Source: Citrobacter portucalensis
GTDB taxonomy: Bacteria; Pseudomonadota; Gammaproteobacteria; Enterobacterales; Enterobacteriaceae
Assembly: GCF_002042885.1 (NCBI RefSeq)
Contig: NZ_MVFY01000010.1
Span: forward strand, 1-64,000
Direction: 5' to 3'
DNA length: 64,000 nucleotides
Both the position numbers and the translations under genes were made by a program. How positions within the stretch are numbered: position 1 is the stretch's first letter; each line of letters starts with the position of its first letter. Under the pieces are notes generated by a model. That model was given only the letters and a program-made list of their open reading frames with translations, was not told where the DNA came from and searched no databases. Shown here one piece after another: positions 23,154 to 34,262 of the stretch.

Positions 23154-24641
23154 CTACAACGTTACGCCGCTTTTAAATATCGCTAACTCTCTAAAATCAT
23201 TCCGCTCGTTGCAGGTTTGCTTGCCGTTGGCGAAATCGACGATGGTATCGACAAATTCTTCCAGTAACTGCGGCATCGCTTTACCATGGATCAACTGTCC
23301 AGCGTCAAAATCGATCCAGTGCTTTTTCTTCGCCGCCAGCTCGCTGTTGGTGGCAATTTTCACCGTCGGCACAAAACCACCGTAAGGTGTACCGCGACCG
23401 GTACTGAACAGCACCATATGACAGCCCGCGCCCGCCAGGGCACTGGTCGCCACCGCATCGTTACCCGGTGCGCTCAGTAGATTCAGACCATGCGTCTTCA
23501 GACGTTCGCCGTAGCGCAGTACGTCCACCACCTGGCTGGAGCCTGCTTTTTGCGTGCAGCCGAGAGATTTATCTTCCAGCGTGGTGATACCGCCCGCTTT
23601 GTTGCCCGGCGATGGGTTCTCGTAGATCGGCTGGTCGTGAGCAATGAAGTACTGCTTGAAGTCATTGACCATGGTGACCAGCTTGCCAAAGGTTTCTTCA
23701 TCGCGGCAGTGGTCCATCAGCAGTTGCTCGGCGCCGAACATTTCCGGTACTTCGGTCAGTACGGTGGTGCCGCCGTTGGCAATCACGTAGTCGGAGAAAC
23801 GACCCAGCATCGGGTTGGCGGTAATACCAGACAGGCCGTCAGAGCCGCCGCATTCCAGACCAAACTTCAGCTCGCCCAGCTTACCCGGCTCACGCTTATC
23901 GTTACGCATCACGTTGTACAACTGGTGAAGATGTTCAATCCCCGCTTCCACTTCGTCTTCCTGATGTTGGCAGACCATGAAGTGAACGCGCTCAGGATCG
24001 TACTCGCCTAAGGTTTCGCGGAAGGCATCAACCTGGTTGTTTTCACAACCAAGGCCAACCACCAGCACCGCACCCGCATTCGGGTGACGCACCATGTTTT
24101 GCAGCATGGTGCGGGTGTTAATGTGGTCGTCGCCGAGCTGTGAACAGCCGTAGGTGTGGCTGAAGAGATGTACGCCGTCGATTCCTTCGGCATCGTTAGT
24201 CTCTTTCAGAAAACGGTTCTGCATCTGGCGCGCCATGGCGTTAACACAGCCAACCGTCGGTAGGATCCACAGTTCGTTGCGCACGCCAACATCGCCGTTG
24301 GCACGACGGTAGATCTGCACATCGCGATCCGCCGGTTGTGCAACTTCCGCCTGAAAATCAGGGTGGTAGCTATACGTGTCCAGGTCGCTCAGATTAGTGC
24401 GCGTGTTGTGAGCATGAATATGCTCACCCGCCGCAACGTCCACCAGCGTATGACCAATTGGCAAACCGTATTTAATGACGTTTTCGCCTTTCGCAATATC
24501 ACGTAAAGCGAATTTGTGGCCACGAGAGACCGCCTGACGCAGGGTTACCGCCTGCCCATCAACGGTGACTTCGGTTCCTTCAGCCAAATCAGCGAGCGCT
24601 ACCGCGACGTTATCCAGCGCATGGATCTTGATGTATTGCAT
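23154..24641 (-). CDS. uxaA: Altronate dehydratase UxaA
   Basis: Converts D-altronate to 2-dehydro-3-deoxygluconate in galacturonate catabolism (495 aa, E. coli length). It has an N-terminal SAF domain (about 1-80) and a large UxaA/GarD catalytic domain with ECGGSDGLSGITANP and CTQKAGSSQVVDVL. It belongs to the same family as garD at 54445-56016 in this window. It starts 15 nt after the uxaC stop, forming the uxaCA operon. Confidence 0.96.
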   Translation of the reverse strand: MQYIKIHALDNVAVALADLAEGTEVTVDGQAVTLRQAVSRGHKFALRDIAKGENVIKYGLPIGHTLVDVAAGEHIHAHNTRTNLSDLDTYSYHPDFQAEVAQPADRDVQIYRRANGDVGVRNELWILPTVGCVNAMARQMQNRFLKETNDAEGIDGVHLFSHTYGCSQLGDDHINTRTMLQNMVRHPNAGAVLVVGLGCENNQVDAFRETLGEYDPERVHFMVCQHQEDEVEAGIEHLHQLYNVMRNDKREPGKLGELKFGLECGGSDGLSGITANPMLGRFSDYVIANGGTTVLTEVPEMFGAEQLLMDHCRDEETFGKLVTMVNDFKQYFIAHDQPIYENPSPGNKAGGITTLEDKSLGCTQKAGSSQVVDVLRYGERLKTHGLNLLSAPGNDAVATSALAGAGCHMVLFSTGRGTPYGGFVPTVKIATNSELAAKKKHWIDFDAGQLIHGKAMPQLLEEFVDTIVDFANGKQTCNERNDFRELAIFKSGVTL

Positions 24642-24656
24642 ACCTTCACCCGGGCC

Positions 24657-26176
<1,520 letters not shown>

Positions 26177-26282
26177 AAATGGTGACAAAAAAATTACTCT
26201 CAAAGAGGTAAATCACGCGTCAAGCCGCGCCAGTGCTGGCTTTGCTGAATCGAAATAATGACCACACGAAGATTCACACTTT

Positions 26283-26298
26283 TGTGATGGCACTCACC
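26283..26298. promoter_or_regulatory. CRP site upstream of exuT
   Basis: TGTGA-N6-TCACC matches the CRP consensus with one deviation; exuT and uxaCA are known CRP targets in E. coli. Confidence 0.6.
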
Positions 26299-26540
26299 TT
26301 TTAAAGCTGTATGACAAGTTATCTTTTGGCCGTCGCGATACATAAGCCGACGGAATGCAAATTACCGATGTATCACCATCGGATTGACCGGTACGGAAAC
26401 CGAATTAGCACAATTATTGACATGGCAAAGTTCGGGGAGTACCGGCTTTTTTTCGGTCCCCCCTCGTAAAAGAACATCCTCCGCCCTGAACTGGAAGATG
26501 ACCGCTCGTTCGCGGACATAACAAAACGATGAGGTTTTAC

Positions 26541-27842
26541 ATGCGTAAAATTAAAGGGTTACGTTGGTACATGATTGCACTGGTGACGCTTGGCACCGTG
26601 CTGGGTTACCTGACACGTAACACTGTGGCGGCAGCTGCGCCAACTCTGATGGAAGAGTTACACATCTCCACTCAACAGTATTCCTATATCATCGCAGCGT
26701 ATTCTGCTGCTTACACCGTAATGCAACCCGTTGCCGGCTACGTGCTCGATGTGCTCGGCACAAAAGTTGGTTACGCGATGTTCGCCGTTCTGTGGGCCGT
26801 CTTCTGCGGCGCGACCGCACTGGCTGGCAGTTGGGGTGGACTGGCGCTGGCGCGTGGCGCGGTAGGTGCCGCTGAAGCCGCAATGATCCCTGCGGGTTTG
26901 AAAGCCAGTTCTGAATGGTTCCCGGCAAAAGAACGTTCAATTGCCGTGGGGTACTTTAACGTCGGCTCTTCTATCGGTGCGATGATTGCTCCGCCGCTGG
27001 TCGTCTGGGCAATCGTCATGCACAGCTGGCAGATGGCATTCATTATTTCCGGTGCGCTGAGCTTCATCTGGGCGATGTGCTGGCTTGTGTTCTACAAACA
27101 CCCGCGCGACCAGAAAAAACTGTCTGATGAAGAACGTGATTACATTCTGAATGGTCAGGAATCACAGCATAAAAACGCGACCTCGAAAAAAATGTCGCTC
27201 GGTCAGATCCTGCGTAACCGCCAGTTCTGGGGCATCGCGCTGCCGCGTTTCCTGGCAGAGCCAGCCTGGGGTACCTTCAACGCCTGGATCCCGCTGTTCA
27301 TGTTTAAAGTCTACGGCTTTAACCTGAAAGAGATTGCGATGTTTGCCTGGATGCCGATGCTGTTTGCTGACCTGGGCTGTATCGTTGGGGGCTACTTACC
27401 GCCGCTGTTCCAGCGCTGGTTCGGCGTTAACCTGATCGTTTCACGTAAAATGGTCGTCACCATGGGCGCATTGCTGATGATTGGCCCAGGGATGATTGGT
27501 CTGTTCACCAGCCCGTACATTGCTATCGCCCTGCTGTGCGTCGGAGGCTTTGCTCACCAGGCGCTGTCCGGTGCGCTGATTACGCTTTCTTCTGACGTAT
27601 TTGGTCGTAATGAAGTGGCAACCGCAAACGGTCTGACCGGTATGTCCGCCTGGCTTGCCAGTACGCTGTTTGCACTGGTTGTTGGCGCACTGGCTGACAC
27701 TATCGGCTTTAGCCCGCTGTTCGCCGTACTGGCGGTATTCGACCTGCTCGGCGCACTCGTTATCTGGACGGTCTTGCAAAACAAATCGGCCAGCGAGGTC
27801 GACTCGGGATCACAGACTGGCGATCCCGCTCCGCAAAATTAA
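26541..27842 (+). CDS. exuT: Hexuronate transporter ExuT
   Basis: Major-facilitator importer of galacturonate and glucuronate (anion:cation symporter family, 433 aa, 12 membrane segments). [20 protein letters not shown] in the first segment and [10 protein letters not shown] after segment 2 are family features. The start at 26541 (MRKIKGLRW) is chosen over ATG 26529 by E. coli length. A strong terminator follows. Confidence 0.96.
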   Translation: MRKIKGLRWYMIALVTLGTVLGYLTRNTVAAAAPTLMEELHISTQQYSYIIAAYSAAYTVMQPVAGYVLDVLGTKVGYAMFAVLWAVFCGATALAGSWGGLALARGAVGAAEAAMIPAGLKASSEWFPAKERSIAVGYFNVGSSIGAMIAPPLVVWAIVMHSWQMAFIISGALSFIWAMCWLVFYKHPRDQKKLSDEERDYILNGQESQHKNATSKKMSLGQILRNRQFWGIALPRFLAEPAWGTFNAWIPLFMFKVYGFNLKEIAMFAWMPMLFADLGCIVGGYLPPLFQRWFGVNLIVSRKMVVTMGALLMIGPGMIGLFTSPYIAIALLCVGGFAHQALSGALITLSSDVFGRNEVATANGLTGMSAWLASTLFALVVGALADTIGFSPLFAVLAVFDLLGALVIWTVLQNKSASEVDSGSQTGDPAPQN

Positions 27843-27873
27843 CCCGCTGCTTTTCATCAAGGGTATATAATGC

Positions 27874-27903
27874 AAAGCCGCCAGTCATCTGGCGGCTTTT
27901 TTA
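27874..27903 (+). terminator. Terminator after exuT
   Basis: AAAGCCGCCAG (27874-27884) / CTGGCGGCTTT (27889-27899) with a TCAT loop and a six-T run. Confidence 0.93.
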
Positions 27904-27976
27904 TCGCCGCGAGTGGAGCAGTAATCGCAAAAGTGGTATAACAAATATAGTCTGCCGTATCATGCCTGGAGCGCAT

Positions 27977-28753
27977 ATGGAAATCACCGAACCACGACGT
28001 TTGTACCAACAACTTGCAGCTGATCTGAAAGAACGCATTGAGCAAGGCGTCTATCTGGTGGGTGACAAACTCCCTGCCGAGCGCTTTATCGCCGATGAAA
28101 AAAATGTCAGCCGTACCGTGGTTCGTGAAGCAATTATCATGCTCGAGGTAGAGGGTTACGTTGAGGTGCGCAAAGGATCGGGGATCCACGTCATTTCCAA
28201 CCAACCCAGACACTATGTCGCGCCAGATGAAAACCTGGAATTTGCCAGCTACGGTCCTTTCGAGCTGCTCCAGGCGCGTCAGCTCATAGAAAGCAACATT
28301 GCCGAGTTTGCCGCCACGCAGGTGACCAAACAGGACATCATGAAGCTGATGGAGATTCAGGAGAAATCACGTAACGAAAAAAGCTTTCGTGACTCCGAGT
28401 GGGATCTCCAGTTCCATGTGCAGGTTGCCCTGGCAACGCAGAACTCGGCTCTGGCCGCGATTGTTGAAAAAATGTGGACTCAGCGCATTCATAACCCCTA
28501 CTGGAAGAAACTGCACGACCACATCGACCTGCGCACGGTTGATAACTGGTGTGATGACCATGACCAGATCCTTCGGGCGCTGATTCGCAAAGATCCTCAT
28601 GCCGCCAAACTGGCGATGTGGCAGCATCTTGAGAACACGAAGCAGATGCTGTTTAACGAAACCAGCGATGATTTTGAGTTCAATGCGGACCGTTATCTAT
28701 TTACCGAAAATCCGGTCGTTCACCTCGATACAGCGGCTAACAGCGCAAAATAA
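27977..28753 (+). CDS. exuR: GntR-family repressor ExuR
   Basis: Repressor of the hexuronate regulon (exuT, uxaCA, uxaB). N-terminal winged helix ([12 protein letters not shown]...[10 protein letters not shown]) and C-terminal FCD ligand domain (about 90-240) with metal-site residues in [12 protein letters not shown] and HDQILRAL. The start at 27977 (MEITEPRR) has GGAG 5 nt upstream and gives the 258-aa E. coli length. Confidence 0.96.
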   Translation: MEITEPRRLYQQLAADLKERIEQGVYLVGDKLPAERFIADEKNVSRTVVREAIIMLEVEGYVEVRKGSGIHVISNQPRHYVAPDENLEFASYGPFELLQARQLIESNIAEFAATQVTKQDIMKLMEIQEKSRNEKSFRDSEWDLQFHVQVALATQNSALAAIVEKMWTQRIHNPYWKKLHDHIDLRTVDNWCDDHDQILRALIRKDPHAAKLAMWQHLENTKQMLFNETSDDFEFNADRYLFTENPVVHLDTAANSAK

Positions 28754-28768
28754 ACAATCTTATCAATG

Positions 28769-28791
28769 CAGGCGCGACCACGCGCCTGTTT
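28769..28791 (+). terminator. Terminator after exuR
   Basis: CAGGCGCG (28769-28776) / CGCGCCTG (28781-28788), followed by TTTCTG. Confidence 0.75.
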
Positions 28792-29101
28792 CTGACACTT
28801 GGTAAGCATTAGGTATAAAATGTCAGCCTGTGTAAATCCTCTCGCCACCCTCCATTGCGATAAGCAAAATCACAGTTCAACAACCGTAATTTCTATAACG
28901 GACTACGTTGACCTTTGTTACAATTAGATGCTGTTTGAATTTTTGTGTTTAAGAGCTTGCTAACTTCACAACTTTACAGGGAATAGTTCAGGCCGTGAGT
29001 TTGTAACAGACCACAAGTCATGTAAAAAATATTAATAAAATCGTGGTGTTACAAAATCCAGAAAACCGGCATGACGACAACCGATTCTCCAGGAATATTG
29101 A
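28792..29101. other. yqjA upstream region
   Basis: 310-bp AT-rich non-coding stretch with GTAAC/GTAAA words near 29005-29035. E. coli yqjA-mzrA is Cpx-controlled, but I cannot see a clean GTAAA-N5-GTAAA box. No gene recognised. Confidence 0.5.
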
Positions 29102-29764
29102 ATGGAACTACTGACTCAATTACTAAATGCTTTATGGGCTCAGGATTTTGAAACGCTGGCCAATCCTTCCATGATTGGCATGCTCTATTTTGTACTCTTT
29201 ACCATTTTGTTTCTGGAAAACGGACTGCTGCCAGCAGCCTTTTTACCTGGCGACAGTTTGCTGGTACTGGTCGGCGTACTTATTGCCAAAGGCGCAATGG
29301 GTTTTCCGCAAACGGTACTGCTGCTCACCACCGCAGCCAGCCTTGGTTGCTGGCTCAGCTATATACAAGGTCGATGGTTGGGTAATACCCGCACCGTGCA
29401 AAACTGGTTATCTCATCTTCCTGCACATTATCATCAGCGTGCGCATCATCTGTTCCATAAGCATGGCTTGTCTGCGCTGCTGGTCGGCCGCTTTATCGCG
29501 TTTGTCAGAACATTACTGCCGACCATCGCAGGATTGTCCGGCCTGAACAATGCGCGCTTTCAGTTCTTCAACTGGATGAGCGGACTGCTTTGGGTCCTTA
29601 TTCTCACATCGCTGGGCTATCTGCTGGGCAAAACACCGGTGTTTCTCAAATATGAAGATCAGCTGATGTCTTGCCTGATGCTGCTTCCTGTGGTGTTACT
29701 GGTGTTTGGTCTGGCAGGTTCACTGGTTGTTCTTTGGAAAAAGAAATACGGGAACCGAGGGTAA
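29102..29764 (+). CDS. yqjA: DedA-family membrane protein YqjA
   Basis: 220-aa inner-membrane protein of the DedA family, needed with YghB in E. coli for membrane energetics, drug tolerance and alkaline growth. Family motifs seen: [12 protein letters not shown] near residue 50 and [20 protein letters not shown] near 140. The proposed role is as a proton-dependent transporter or lipid scramblase. AGGAAT lies upstream of the start. Three nt separate it from mzrA, so the two form one operon. Confidence 0.95.
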   Translation: MELLTQLLNALWAQDFETLANPSMIGMLYFVLFTILFLENGLLPAAFLPGDSLLVLVGVLIAKGAMGFPQTVLLLTTAASLGCWLSYIQGRWLGNTRTVQNWLSHLPAHYHQRAHHLFHKHGLSALLVGRFIAFVRTLLPTIAGLSGLNNARFQFFNWMSGLLWVLILTSLGYLLGKTPVFLKYEDQLMSCLMLLPVVLLVFGLAGSLVVLWKKKYGNRG

Positions 29765-29767
29765 ATT

Positions 29768-30151
29768 ATGCTGAAATCATGCATAACGCTCCGACGACTT
29801 GCCTGGTCCACCACTTTTATGTTGTTCATCGGCGCGTTGCTCCTGACCTGGTCGGTCATTCGCCAGCAGGAGTCAACGCTTGCCATTCGTGCCGTAAACC
29901 AGGGAGTCAGCATGCCTGATGGCTTCTCTATCTGGCATCACCTGGATGCCAACGGCATTCGTTTTAAAAGCATCACTCCGCAAAATGACGCCCTGCTGAT
30001 TACCTTTGATTCCAGTGCACAGAGCGCAGCGGCGAAGGTCGTACTGGATCGAACGTTACCGCACGGTTTCGTTATCGCTCAGCAGGATGATAATAATCAG
30101 GCGGTTCAGTGGTTATCCCGCTTACGTGAGACCCCACACCGTTTTGGTTAA
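29768..30151 (+). CDS. mzrA: Modulator of EnvZ/OmpR, MzrA
   Basis: 127-aa bitopic inner-membrane protein (one segment, [18 protein letters not shown], near residues 15-35, then a periplasmic domain). In E. coli it contacts EnvZ and links the Cpx and EnvZ/OmpR stress systems. Starts 3 nt after yqjA. Confidence 0.93.
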   Translation: MLKSCITLRRLAWSTTFMLFIGALLLTWSVIRQQESTLAIRAVNQGVSMPDGFSIWHHLDANGIRFKSITPQNDALLITFDSSAQSAAAKVVLDRTLPHGFVIAQQDDNNQAVQWLSRLRETPHRFG

Positions 30152-30203
30152 TTTCCAGGAATCTGAATTAGATCACTCACTTTGGTGATTTCACCGTTTA
30201 GCG

Positions 30204-30213
30204 CCTATGATTA
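30204..30213 (+). promoter_or_regulatory. Candidate sigma-S type promoter of yqjCDEK
   Basis: CCTATGATTA gives an extended -10 (TATGAT at 30206-30211, preceded by C), as in RpoS-preferred promoters. No good -35 is seen. The yqjCDE genes are RpoS-regulated in E. coli. Assignment tentative. Confidence 0.35.
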
Positions 30214-30299
30214 ATAAACTGGGTTTATGACCCAACGCTTTATTATTCTGGAGCATCGACCCTAAACGACGAGGTCGAATCACAATGGAAGGTTCAAGA

Positions 30300-30668
30300 A
30301 TGAAATACCGCATCGCTTTGGCAATTAGCCTTTTCGCTCTCAGTGCCGGCAGCTACGCCACCACCCTCTGTCAGGAAAAAGAACAAGACATTCAGCGGGA
30401 GATTAGCTATGCCGAAAAACACAACAATCAGAGCCGTATCAATGGGCTGAACAAAGCACTGAGCGAAGTCAGAGCAAACTGTACTGACAGCAAACTGCGC
30501 GCCAACCATCAGAAAAAAATCGCCGAGCAGAAAAATGAGATTGCCGAGCGTCAACGTGACTTAGCCGAAGCTAAGCAAAAAGGCGATGCGGATAAGGTAG
30601 CAAAGCGTGAACACAAGCTTGCTGAAGCCCAGCAAGAGCTAAAAGAACTCGAGACCCGCGATTACTAA
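30300..30668 (+). CDS. yqjC: YqjC, DUF1090 periplasmic coiled-coil protein
   Basis: 122 aa; signal peptide with cleavage after SAGSYA (about residue 20). The mature protein is almost entirely charged alpha-helix with a Lys/Glu/Ala-rich coiled coil (EIAERQRDLAEAKQKGDADK). Two conserved cysteines (CQEKE and ANCTDSK) may form a disulfide. Function unknown. The start at 30300 is preferred over ATG 30285: GGAAGG is 7 nt upstream. Confidence 0.9.
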   Translation: MKYRIALAISLFALSAGSYATTLCQEKEQDIQREISYAEKHNNQSRINGLNKALSEVRANCTDSKLRANHQKKIAEQKNEIAERQRDLAEAKQKGDADKVAKREHKLAEAQQELKELETRDY

Positions 30669-30701
30669 GTACGGTAACTAGCCACTCAACTGGAGAAAAC
30701 T

Positions 30702-31007
30702 ATGTCGAAAGATAATGCTACGGAAAATCTGCGCGCTGAGCTGAAATCTCTTGCGGATACGCTTGAAGAAGTACTTAGCTCCTCTGGCGATAAGTCGAAG
30801 GAAGAGATGAGTAAAATTCGCAGCAAAGCCGAACATGCGCTGCGCGAGAGCCGCCATCGTCTGAGTGAAACCAGCGATGTAATTGCCAAACAGACCCGTG
30901 AGGCCGCGGCTAAAGCCGATAACTACGTGCGCGAAAACCCATGGACAGGCGTCGGCATTGGCGCTGCAGTCGGTGTGGTGCTTGGTGTACTGCTGTCGCG
31001 CCGTTAA
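30702..31007 (+). CDS. yqjD: YqjD, ElaB/YqjD-family ribosome-associated membrane protein
   Basis: 101 aa: a long charged amphipathic helix followed by a C-terminal membrane anchor (GIGAAVGVVLGVLLSRR). E. coli YqjD ties stationary-phase ribosomes to the inner membrane. The NPWTGVGIGAA motif is family-typical. It precedes yqjE by 2 nt. Confidence 0.94.
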   Translation: MSKDNATENLRAELKSLADTLEEVLSSSGDKSKEEMSKIRSKAEHALRESRHRLSETSDVIAKQTREAAAKADNYVRENPWTGVGIGAAVGVVLGVLLSRR

Positions 31008-31009
31008 CA

Positions 31010-31405
31010 ATGGCTGATTCTCAACACGCACAAGGTCCAGGCAAAGGCGTACTGGGTATTGGACAGCGGATCCTGACGATTCTCGTTGAGATCGTAGAAA
31101 CACGGCTGCGGCTGGCCGTCGTTGAGCTGGAAGAGGAAAAAGCCAATCTCATCCAGATCCTGCTGATGCTTGGGCTGACTATGCTGTTCGCGGCGTTTGG
31201 CCTGATGAGCCTGATGGTGCTTATCATCTGGGCCATTGACCCTCAATACCGCCTGAACGCCATGATTGCTACCACCGTTGTGCTGTTGCTGTTAGCGCTG
31301 ATTGGCGGGATATGGACGCTGCGTAAAGCACGTAAAACAACGCTGCTACGCCATACACGCCAGGAACTCGCTAATGACAGGCAAGCCCTGGAGGATGATG
31401 CATAA
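31010..31405 (+). CDS. yqjE: YqjE inner-membrane protein
   Basis: 131 aa of the phage-holin-like YqjE family: an amphipathic N-terminal half (ETRLRLAVVELEEEKANL) and two membrane segments. The start at 31010 (MADSQHAQ) matches E. coli and lies 2 nt after yqjD. Its stop shares a base with the yqjK start (TAATG). Function unknown. Confidence 0.93.
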   Translation: MADSQHAQGPGKGVLGIGQRILTILVEIVETRLRLAVVELEEEKANLIQILLMLGLTMLFAAFGLMSLMVLIIWAIDPQYRLNAMIATTVVLLLLALIGGIWTLRKARKTTLLRHTRQELANDRQALEDDA

Positions 31406-31704
31406 TGAGCAGCAAAGTCGAACGTCAAAAGCGTAAGGCGCAACTGCTTGGACAGATCCAGCAGCAACGGCTGGATCTGTCTGCGACTCGCCGCGACTGG
31501 CTGGAAGCCACCGAGGTCTACGATCGTGGCTGGAAGACGCTACTGAACCTGCGTGGCTGGGTGTTGGTCGGGAGCAGTATTATGGCGGTTCGCACCATCC
31601 GCAACCCGAATCTGCTGGTACGCTGGGCTAAGCGCGGCTTTAGCGTCTGGAGTATCTGGCGTCTGGTGAAATCGACCATCAGACAGCAGCAACTGCGCGG
31701 CTAA
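31405..31704 (+). CDS. yqjK: YqjK-family protein
   Basis: 99-aa basic protein with a short hydrophobic stretch (GWVLVGSSIMAVRTI) in the middle. Last gene of yqjCDEK, overlapping yqjE by one base. The family (DUF3318-like YqjK) has no known function; membership with yqjD/yqjE suggests a stationary-phase envelope role. Confidence 0.9.
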   Translation: MSSKVERQKRKAQLLGQIQQQRLDLSATRRDWLEATEVYDRGWKTLLNLRGWVLVGSSIMAVRTIRNPNLLVRWAKRGFSVWSIWRLVKSTIRQQQLRG

Positions 31705-31877
31705 TCCTTTCCTTACCCCCAACCTCAAAATTTTTGAAAAATACTGACAGTTTTCCTTGCTAACAATTCTCATTAAGCACGTTTATGATTCTCTCCATCG
31801 ACAGCAACGACGCGCTCTGCAGCGTCGATGCACAAAAAAACACAATAAGCCGCCTGAGTGGTTTCCTGGAGAGTATG

Positions 31878-32270
31878 ATGAAGAAATTAGAAGATGTTGG
31901 TGTACTGGTAGCGCGCATTCTGATGCCAATCCTGTTTATTACCGCAGGTTGGGGAAAAATCACCGGATATGCGGGTACCCAACAGTACATGGAAGCCATG
32001 GGCGTCCCAGGATTTATGCTGCCGCTGGTGATTCTGCTTGAGTTTGGCGGCGGTCTGGCAATTCTGTTCGGTTTCCTGACCCGTACAACCGCGCTGTTCA
32101 CCGCAGGCTTCACATTGCTGACGGCGTTCCTCTTCCACAGCAACTTTGCGGAAGGTGTGAACTCTCTGATGTTCATGAAAAACCTGACCATCGCAGGCGG
32201 TTTCCTGCTGCTGGCTATCACCGGTCCAGGCGCATTTAGTATTGACCGCGTACTGAATAAAAAGTGGTAA
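31878..32270 (+). CDS. yqjF: DoxX-family protein YqjF
   Basis: 130-aa four-helix membrane protein of the DoxX family (quinol-binding-like fold). In E. coli yqjF is switched on by YhaJ in response to nitroaromatic breakdown products; yhaJ lies 2 kb away here. ATG 31878 is chosen: GGAG (31868-31871) is 6 nt upstream, versus 3 nt for ATG 31875. Confidence 0.93.
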   Translation: MKKLEDVGVLVARILMPILFITAGWGKITGYAGTQQYMEAMGVPGFMLPLVILLEFGGGLAILFGFLTRTTALFTAGFTLLTAFLFHSNFAEGVNSLMFMKNLTIAGGFLLLAITGPGAFSIDRVLNKKW

Positions 32271-32292
32271 GCAAACTATACTGAACACATCA

Positions 32293-32320
32293 AAAAGCGA
32301 GGAGATATCTCCTCGCTTTT
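32293..32320 (+). terminator. Palindromic terminator between yqjF and yqjG
   Basis: A perfect 28-bp palindrome, AAAAGCGAGGAGAT / ATCTCCTCGCTTTT. Its T-run works on both strands. It begins 22 bp after yqjF and ends 22 bp before yqjG. Confidence 0.85.
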
Positions 32321-32342
32321 GCTATCTGAGGAGGCGAAAATC

Positions 32343-33329
32343 ATGGGACAACTGATTGACGGCGTCTGGCATGACACCTGGTACGATACCAAATCAACCG
32401 GTGGAAAATTTCAACGTTCTGCATCGGCTTTCCGTAACTGGCTCACCGCGGATGGCGCGCCTGGCCCTACCGGTGAAGGTGGCTTTGCTGCCGAAAAAGA
32501 CCGCTATCATCTGTACGTTTCTCTGGCCTGTCCGTGGGCGCATCGCACGCTGATTTTGCGCAAACTCAAAGGGCTGGAACCGTTTATTTCCGTTTCTGTT
32601 GTGCATCCGCTGATGCTGGAAAACGGCTGGACCTTTGACGATAACTTCCCGGCGGCAACCGGCGATACCCTGTATCAGCACGAATTTCTTTATCAGCTCT
32701 ATTTACACGCCGATCCGCACTACAGTGGTCGGGTCACCGTTCCGGTGCTGTGGGATAAAAAGAACCACACCATTGTCAGCAACGAATCTGCAGAAATCAT
32801 CCGCATGTTTAACACCGCGTTTGATGCGCTGGGCGCGAAAGCCGGAGATTACTATCCCCCTGCCCTGCAAAGCAAAATCGACGAGCTGAACGGCTGGATT
32901 TATGACAACGTTAATAACGGCGTGTATAAAGCCGGATTTGCCACCAGTCAGGAAGCCTACGACGACGCCGTGGATAACGTCTTTCAATCTCTGGCACGAC
33001 TGGAGCAGATCCTTGGGCAACATCGCTACCTGACCGGCGACCAGTTAACCGAGGCCGACATTCGCCTGTGGACCACGCTGGTACGCTTTGATCCCGTGTA
33101 TGTCACCCACTTCAAGTGCGACAAACACCGGATTAGCGACTATCTGAACCTGTACGGTTTCCTGCGTGATATCTACCAGATGCCGGGTATTGCGGAAACC
33201 GTCAATTTCGATCACATCCGCAATCACTACTTCCGTAGCCACAAAACCATTAACCCGACCGGCATTATTTCTGTTGGGCCGTGGCAGGACCTCAACGAAC
33301 CTCATGGGCGTGACGAGCGTTTCGCATGA
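32343..33329 (+). CDS. yqjG: Glutathionyl-hydroquinone reductase YqjG
   Basis: 328-aa Xi-class glutathione transferase that reduces glutathionyl-hydroquinones. The catalytic Cys63 lies in LACPWAHRT; the C-terminal helical GST domain has YLTGDQLTEADIRLW. The start at 32343 (MGQLIDGVW) matches E. coli; the ATG-preceding GAGGAGGCG is the ribosome site. Together with yqjF it forms a quinone/redox-defence neighbourhood. Confidence 0.96.
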   Translation: MGQLIDGVWHDTWYDTKSTGGKFQRSASAFRNWLTADGAPGPTGEGGFAAEKDRYHLYVSLACPWAHRTLILRKLKGLEPFISVSVVHPLMLENGWTFDDNFPAATGDTLYQHEFLYQLYLHADPHYSGRVTVPVLWDKKNHTIVSNESAEIIRMFNTAFDALGAKAGDYYPPALQSKIDELNGWIYDNVNNGVYKAGFATSQEAYDDAVDNVFQSLARLEQILGQHRYLTGDQLTEADIRLWTTLVRFDPVYVTHFKCDKHRISDYLNLYGFLRDIYQMPGIAETVNFDHIRNHYFRSHKTINPTGIISVGPWQDLNEPHGRDERFA

Positions 33330-33338
33330 TATACACGG

Positions 33339-33594
33339 GTCCACTTTGGGGTTAGGCCGATTAGTTAAGCATGTATGGCGAACATGTGATTTTTGCTCAG
33401 GGTTCCGTTCACCTCAGCGGTGTCATTTCTCTGAAACGCCGTTACCCGTGAACGTGCAAGGGAGGCTCACCGCCGCCTCCCTTGCAACCCAGGCTCCCGG
33501 CGGGATTGTAAAGGGCGTGGCGGAGAACGCCCTTTACACGTTCACATGAACCAATGCTTAAGAGAAGCGATGAACATAAGGTGAACGGAACCCT
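33339..33594. repeat. Hairpin-rich intergenic element, copy 1
   Basis: 33399-33594 is bounded by perfect 16-bp inverted repeats (AGGGTTCCGTTCACCT / AGGTGAACGGAACCCT). Inside are GTGAACG-hairpin A (12-bp stem, 33455-33486) and hairpin B-CGTTCAC (12-bp stem, 33507-33538), mirror-arranged, each with an 8-nt loop. The left 167 bp (33339-33505) is repeated in opposite orientation at 39356-39520. No protein is convincingly encoded. It resembles a small non-autonomous element; origin unknown. It fills most of the 459-bp gap between yqjG and yhaH. Confidence 0.75.
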
Positions 33595-33788
33595 TTCTCT
33601 GAGAGCGCATATTCATTACTCCCGCCAACACAGGTTGATACTTTCTGAAACTGAGGCGTTCACTGATAATTATTACCCATCAGAGGACCAAATAATTAAC
33701 ACCGCAAATATTTACCATCATTCCATTCACGGCTATTCTTAATTTGATTACTTTAAAAACAAGTAATTGAATGCAGAACGAGGCAAAA

Positions 33789-34154
33789 ATGGATTGGTAT
33801 TTAAACGTATTAAAGAATTACTTTGGTTTTGGTGGCCGCGCACGTCGTAAAGAATACTGGATGTTTGTGCTGGTCAACATCATCTTCACATTCGTGCTGG
33901 GTATTCTGGACAGAATGTTTGGCTGGGAGCGCGCCGGTGGAGAAGGCATATTAACGACGATTTACGGGGTTCTGGTCTTTATTCCGTGGTGGGCGGTACA
34001 GTTCCGGCGTTTACATGACACCGATCGTTCAGCCTGGTGGCTACTGGTGCTGCTGATCCCGATCGTAGGCTGGCTGGTGATCATCATTTTCAACTGTCAA
34101 AACGGTACTCAAGGGAGCAACCGCTTCGGGCCCGATCCCAAACAGTTATCCTGA
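33789..34154 (+). CDS. yhaH: DUF805 inner-membrane protein YhaH
   Basis: 121 aa with three to four hydrophobic segments and the DUF805 motifs GFGGRARRKEYWMF and RRLHDTDRSAWW. Function unknown. The start at 33789 (MDWYLNVL) has GAGG 5 nt upstream. E. coli K-12 has a second DUF805 gene, yhaI, next to it; only the YhaH type is present here. Confidence 0.92.
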   Translation: MDWYLNVLKNYFGFGGRARRKEYWMFVLVNIIFTFVLGILDRMFGWERAGGEGILTTIYGVLVFIPWWAVQFRRLHDTDRSAWWLLVLLIPIVGWLVIIIFNCQNGTQGSNRFGPDPKQLS

Positions 34155-34169
34155 CGTAGCATATGTAGA

Positions 34170-34254
34170 TGCCTGATGGCGCCGCGCTTATCAGGCCTAC
34201 AACATACTCCGTCTTCCATGCCGGATAAGGTGCTTCGCACCGCATCCGGCGTAA
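34170..34254. repeat. BIME (two REP units)
   Basis: GCCTGATGGCGCCGCGC...TATCAGGCCTAC and TGCCGGATAAGGTGCTTC...CGCATCCGGCGT, between convergent yhaH and yhaJ. Confidence 0.85.
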
Positions 34255-34262
34255 CAGTCAGG

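Noticed and set aside
33554-33742. 62-codon frame upstream of yhaH
   Set aside because: Starts inside the repeat element, no ribosome site, no recognisable family.
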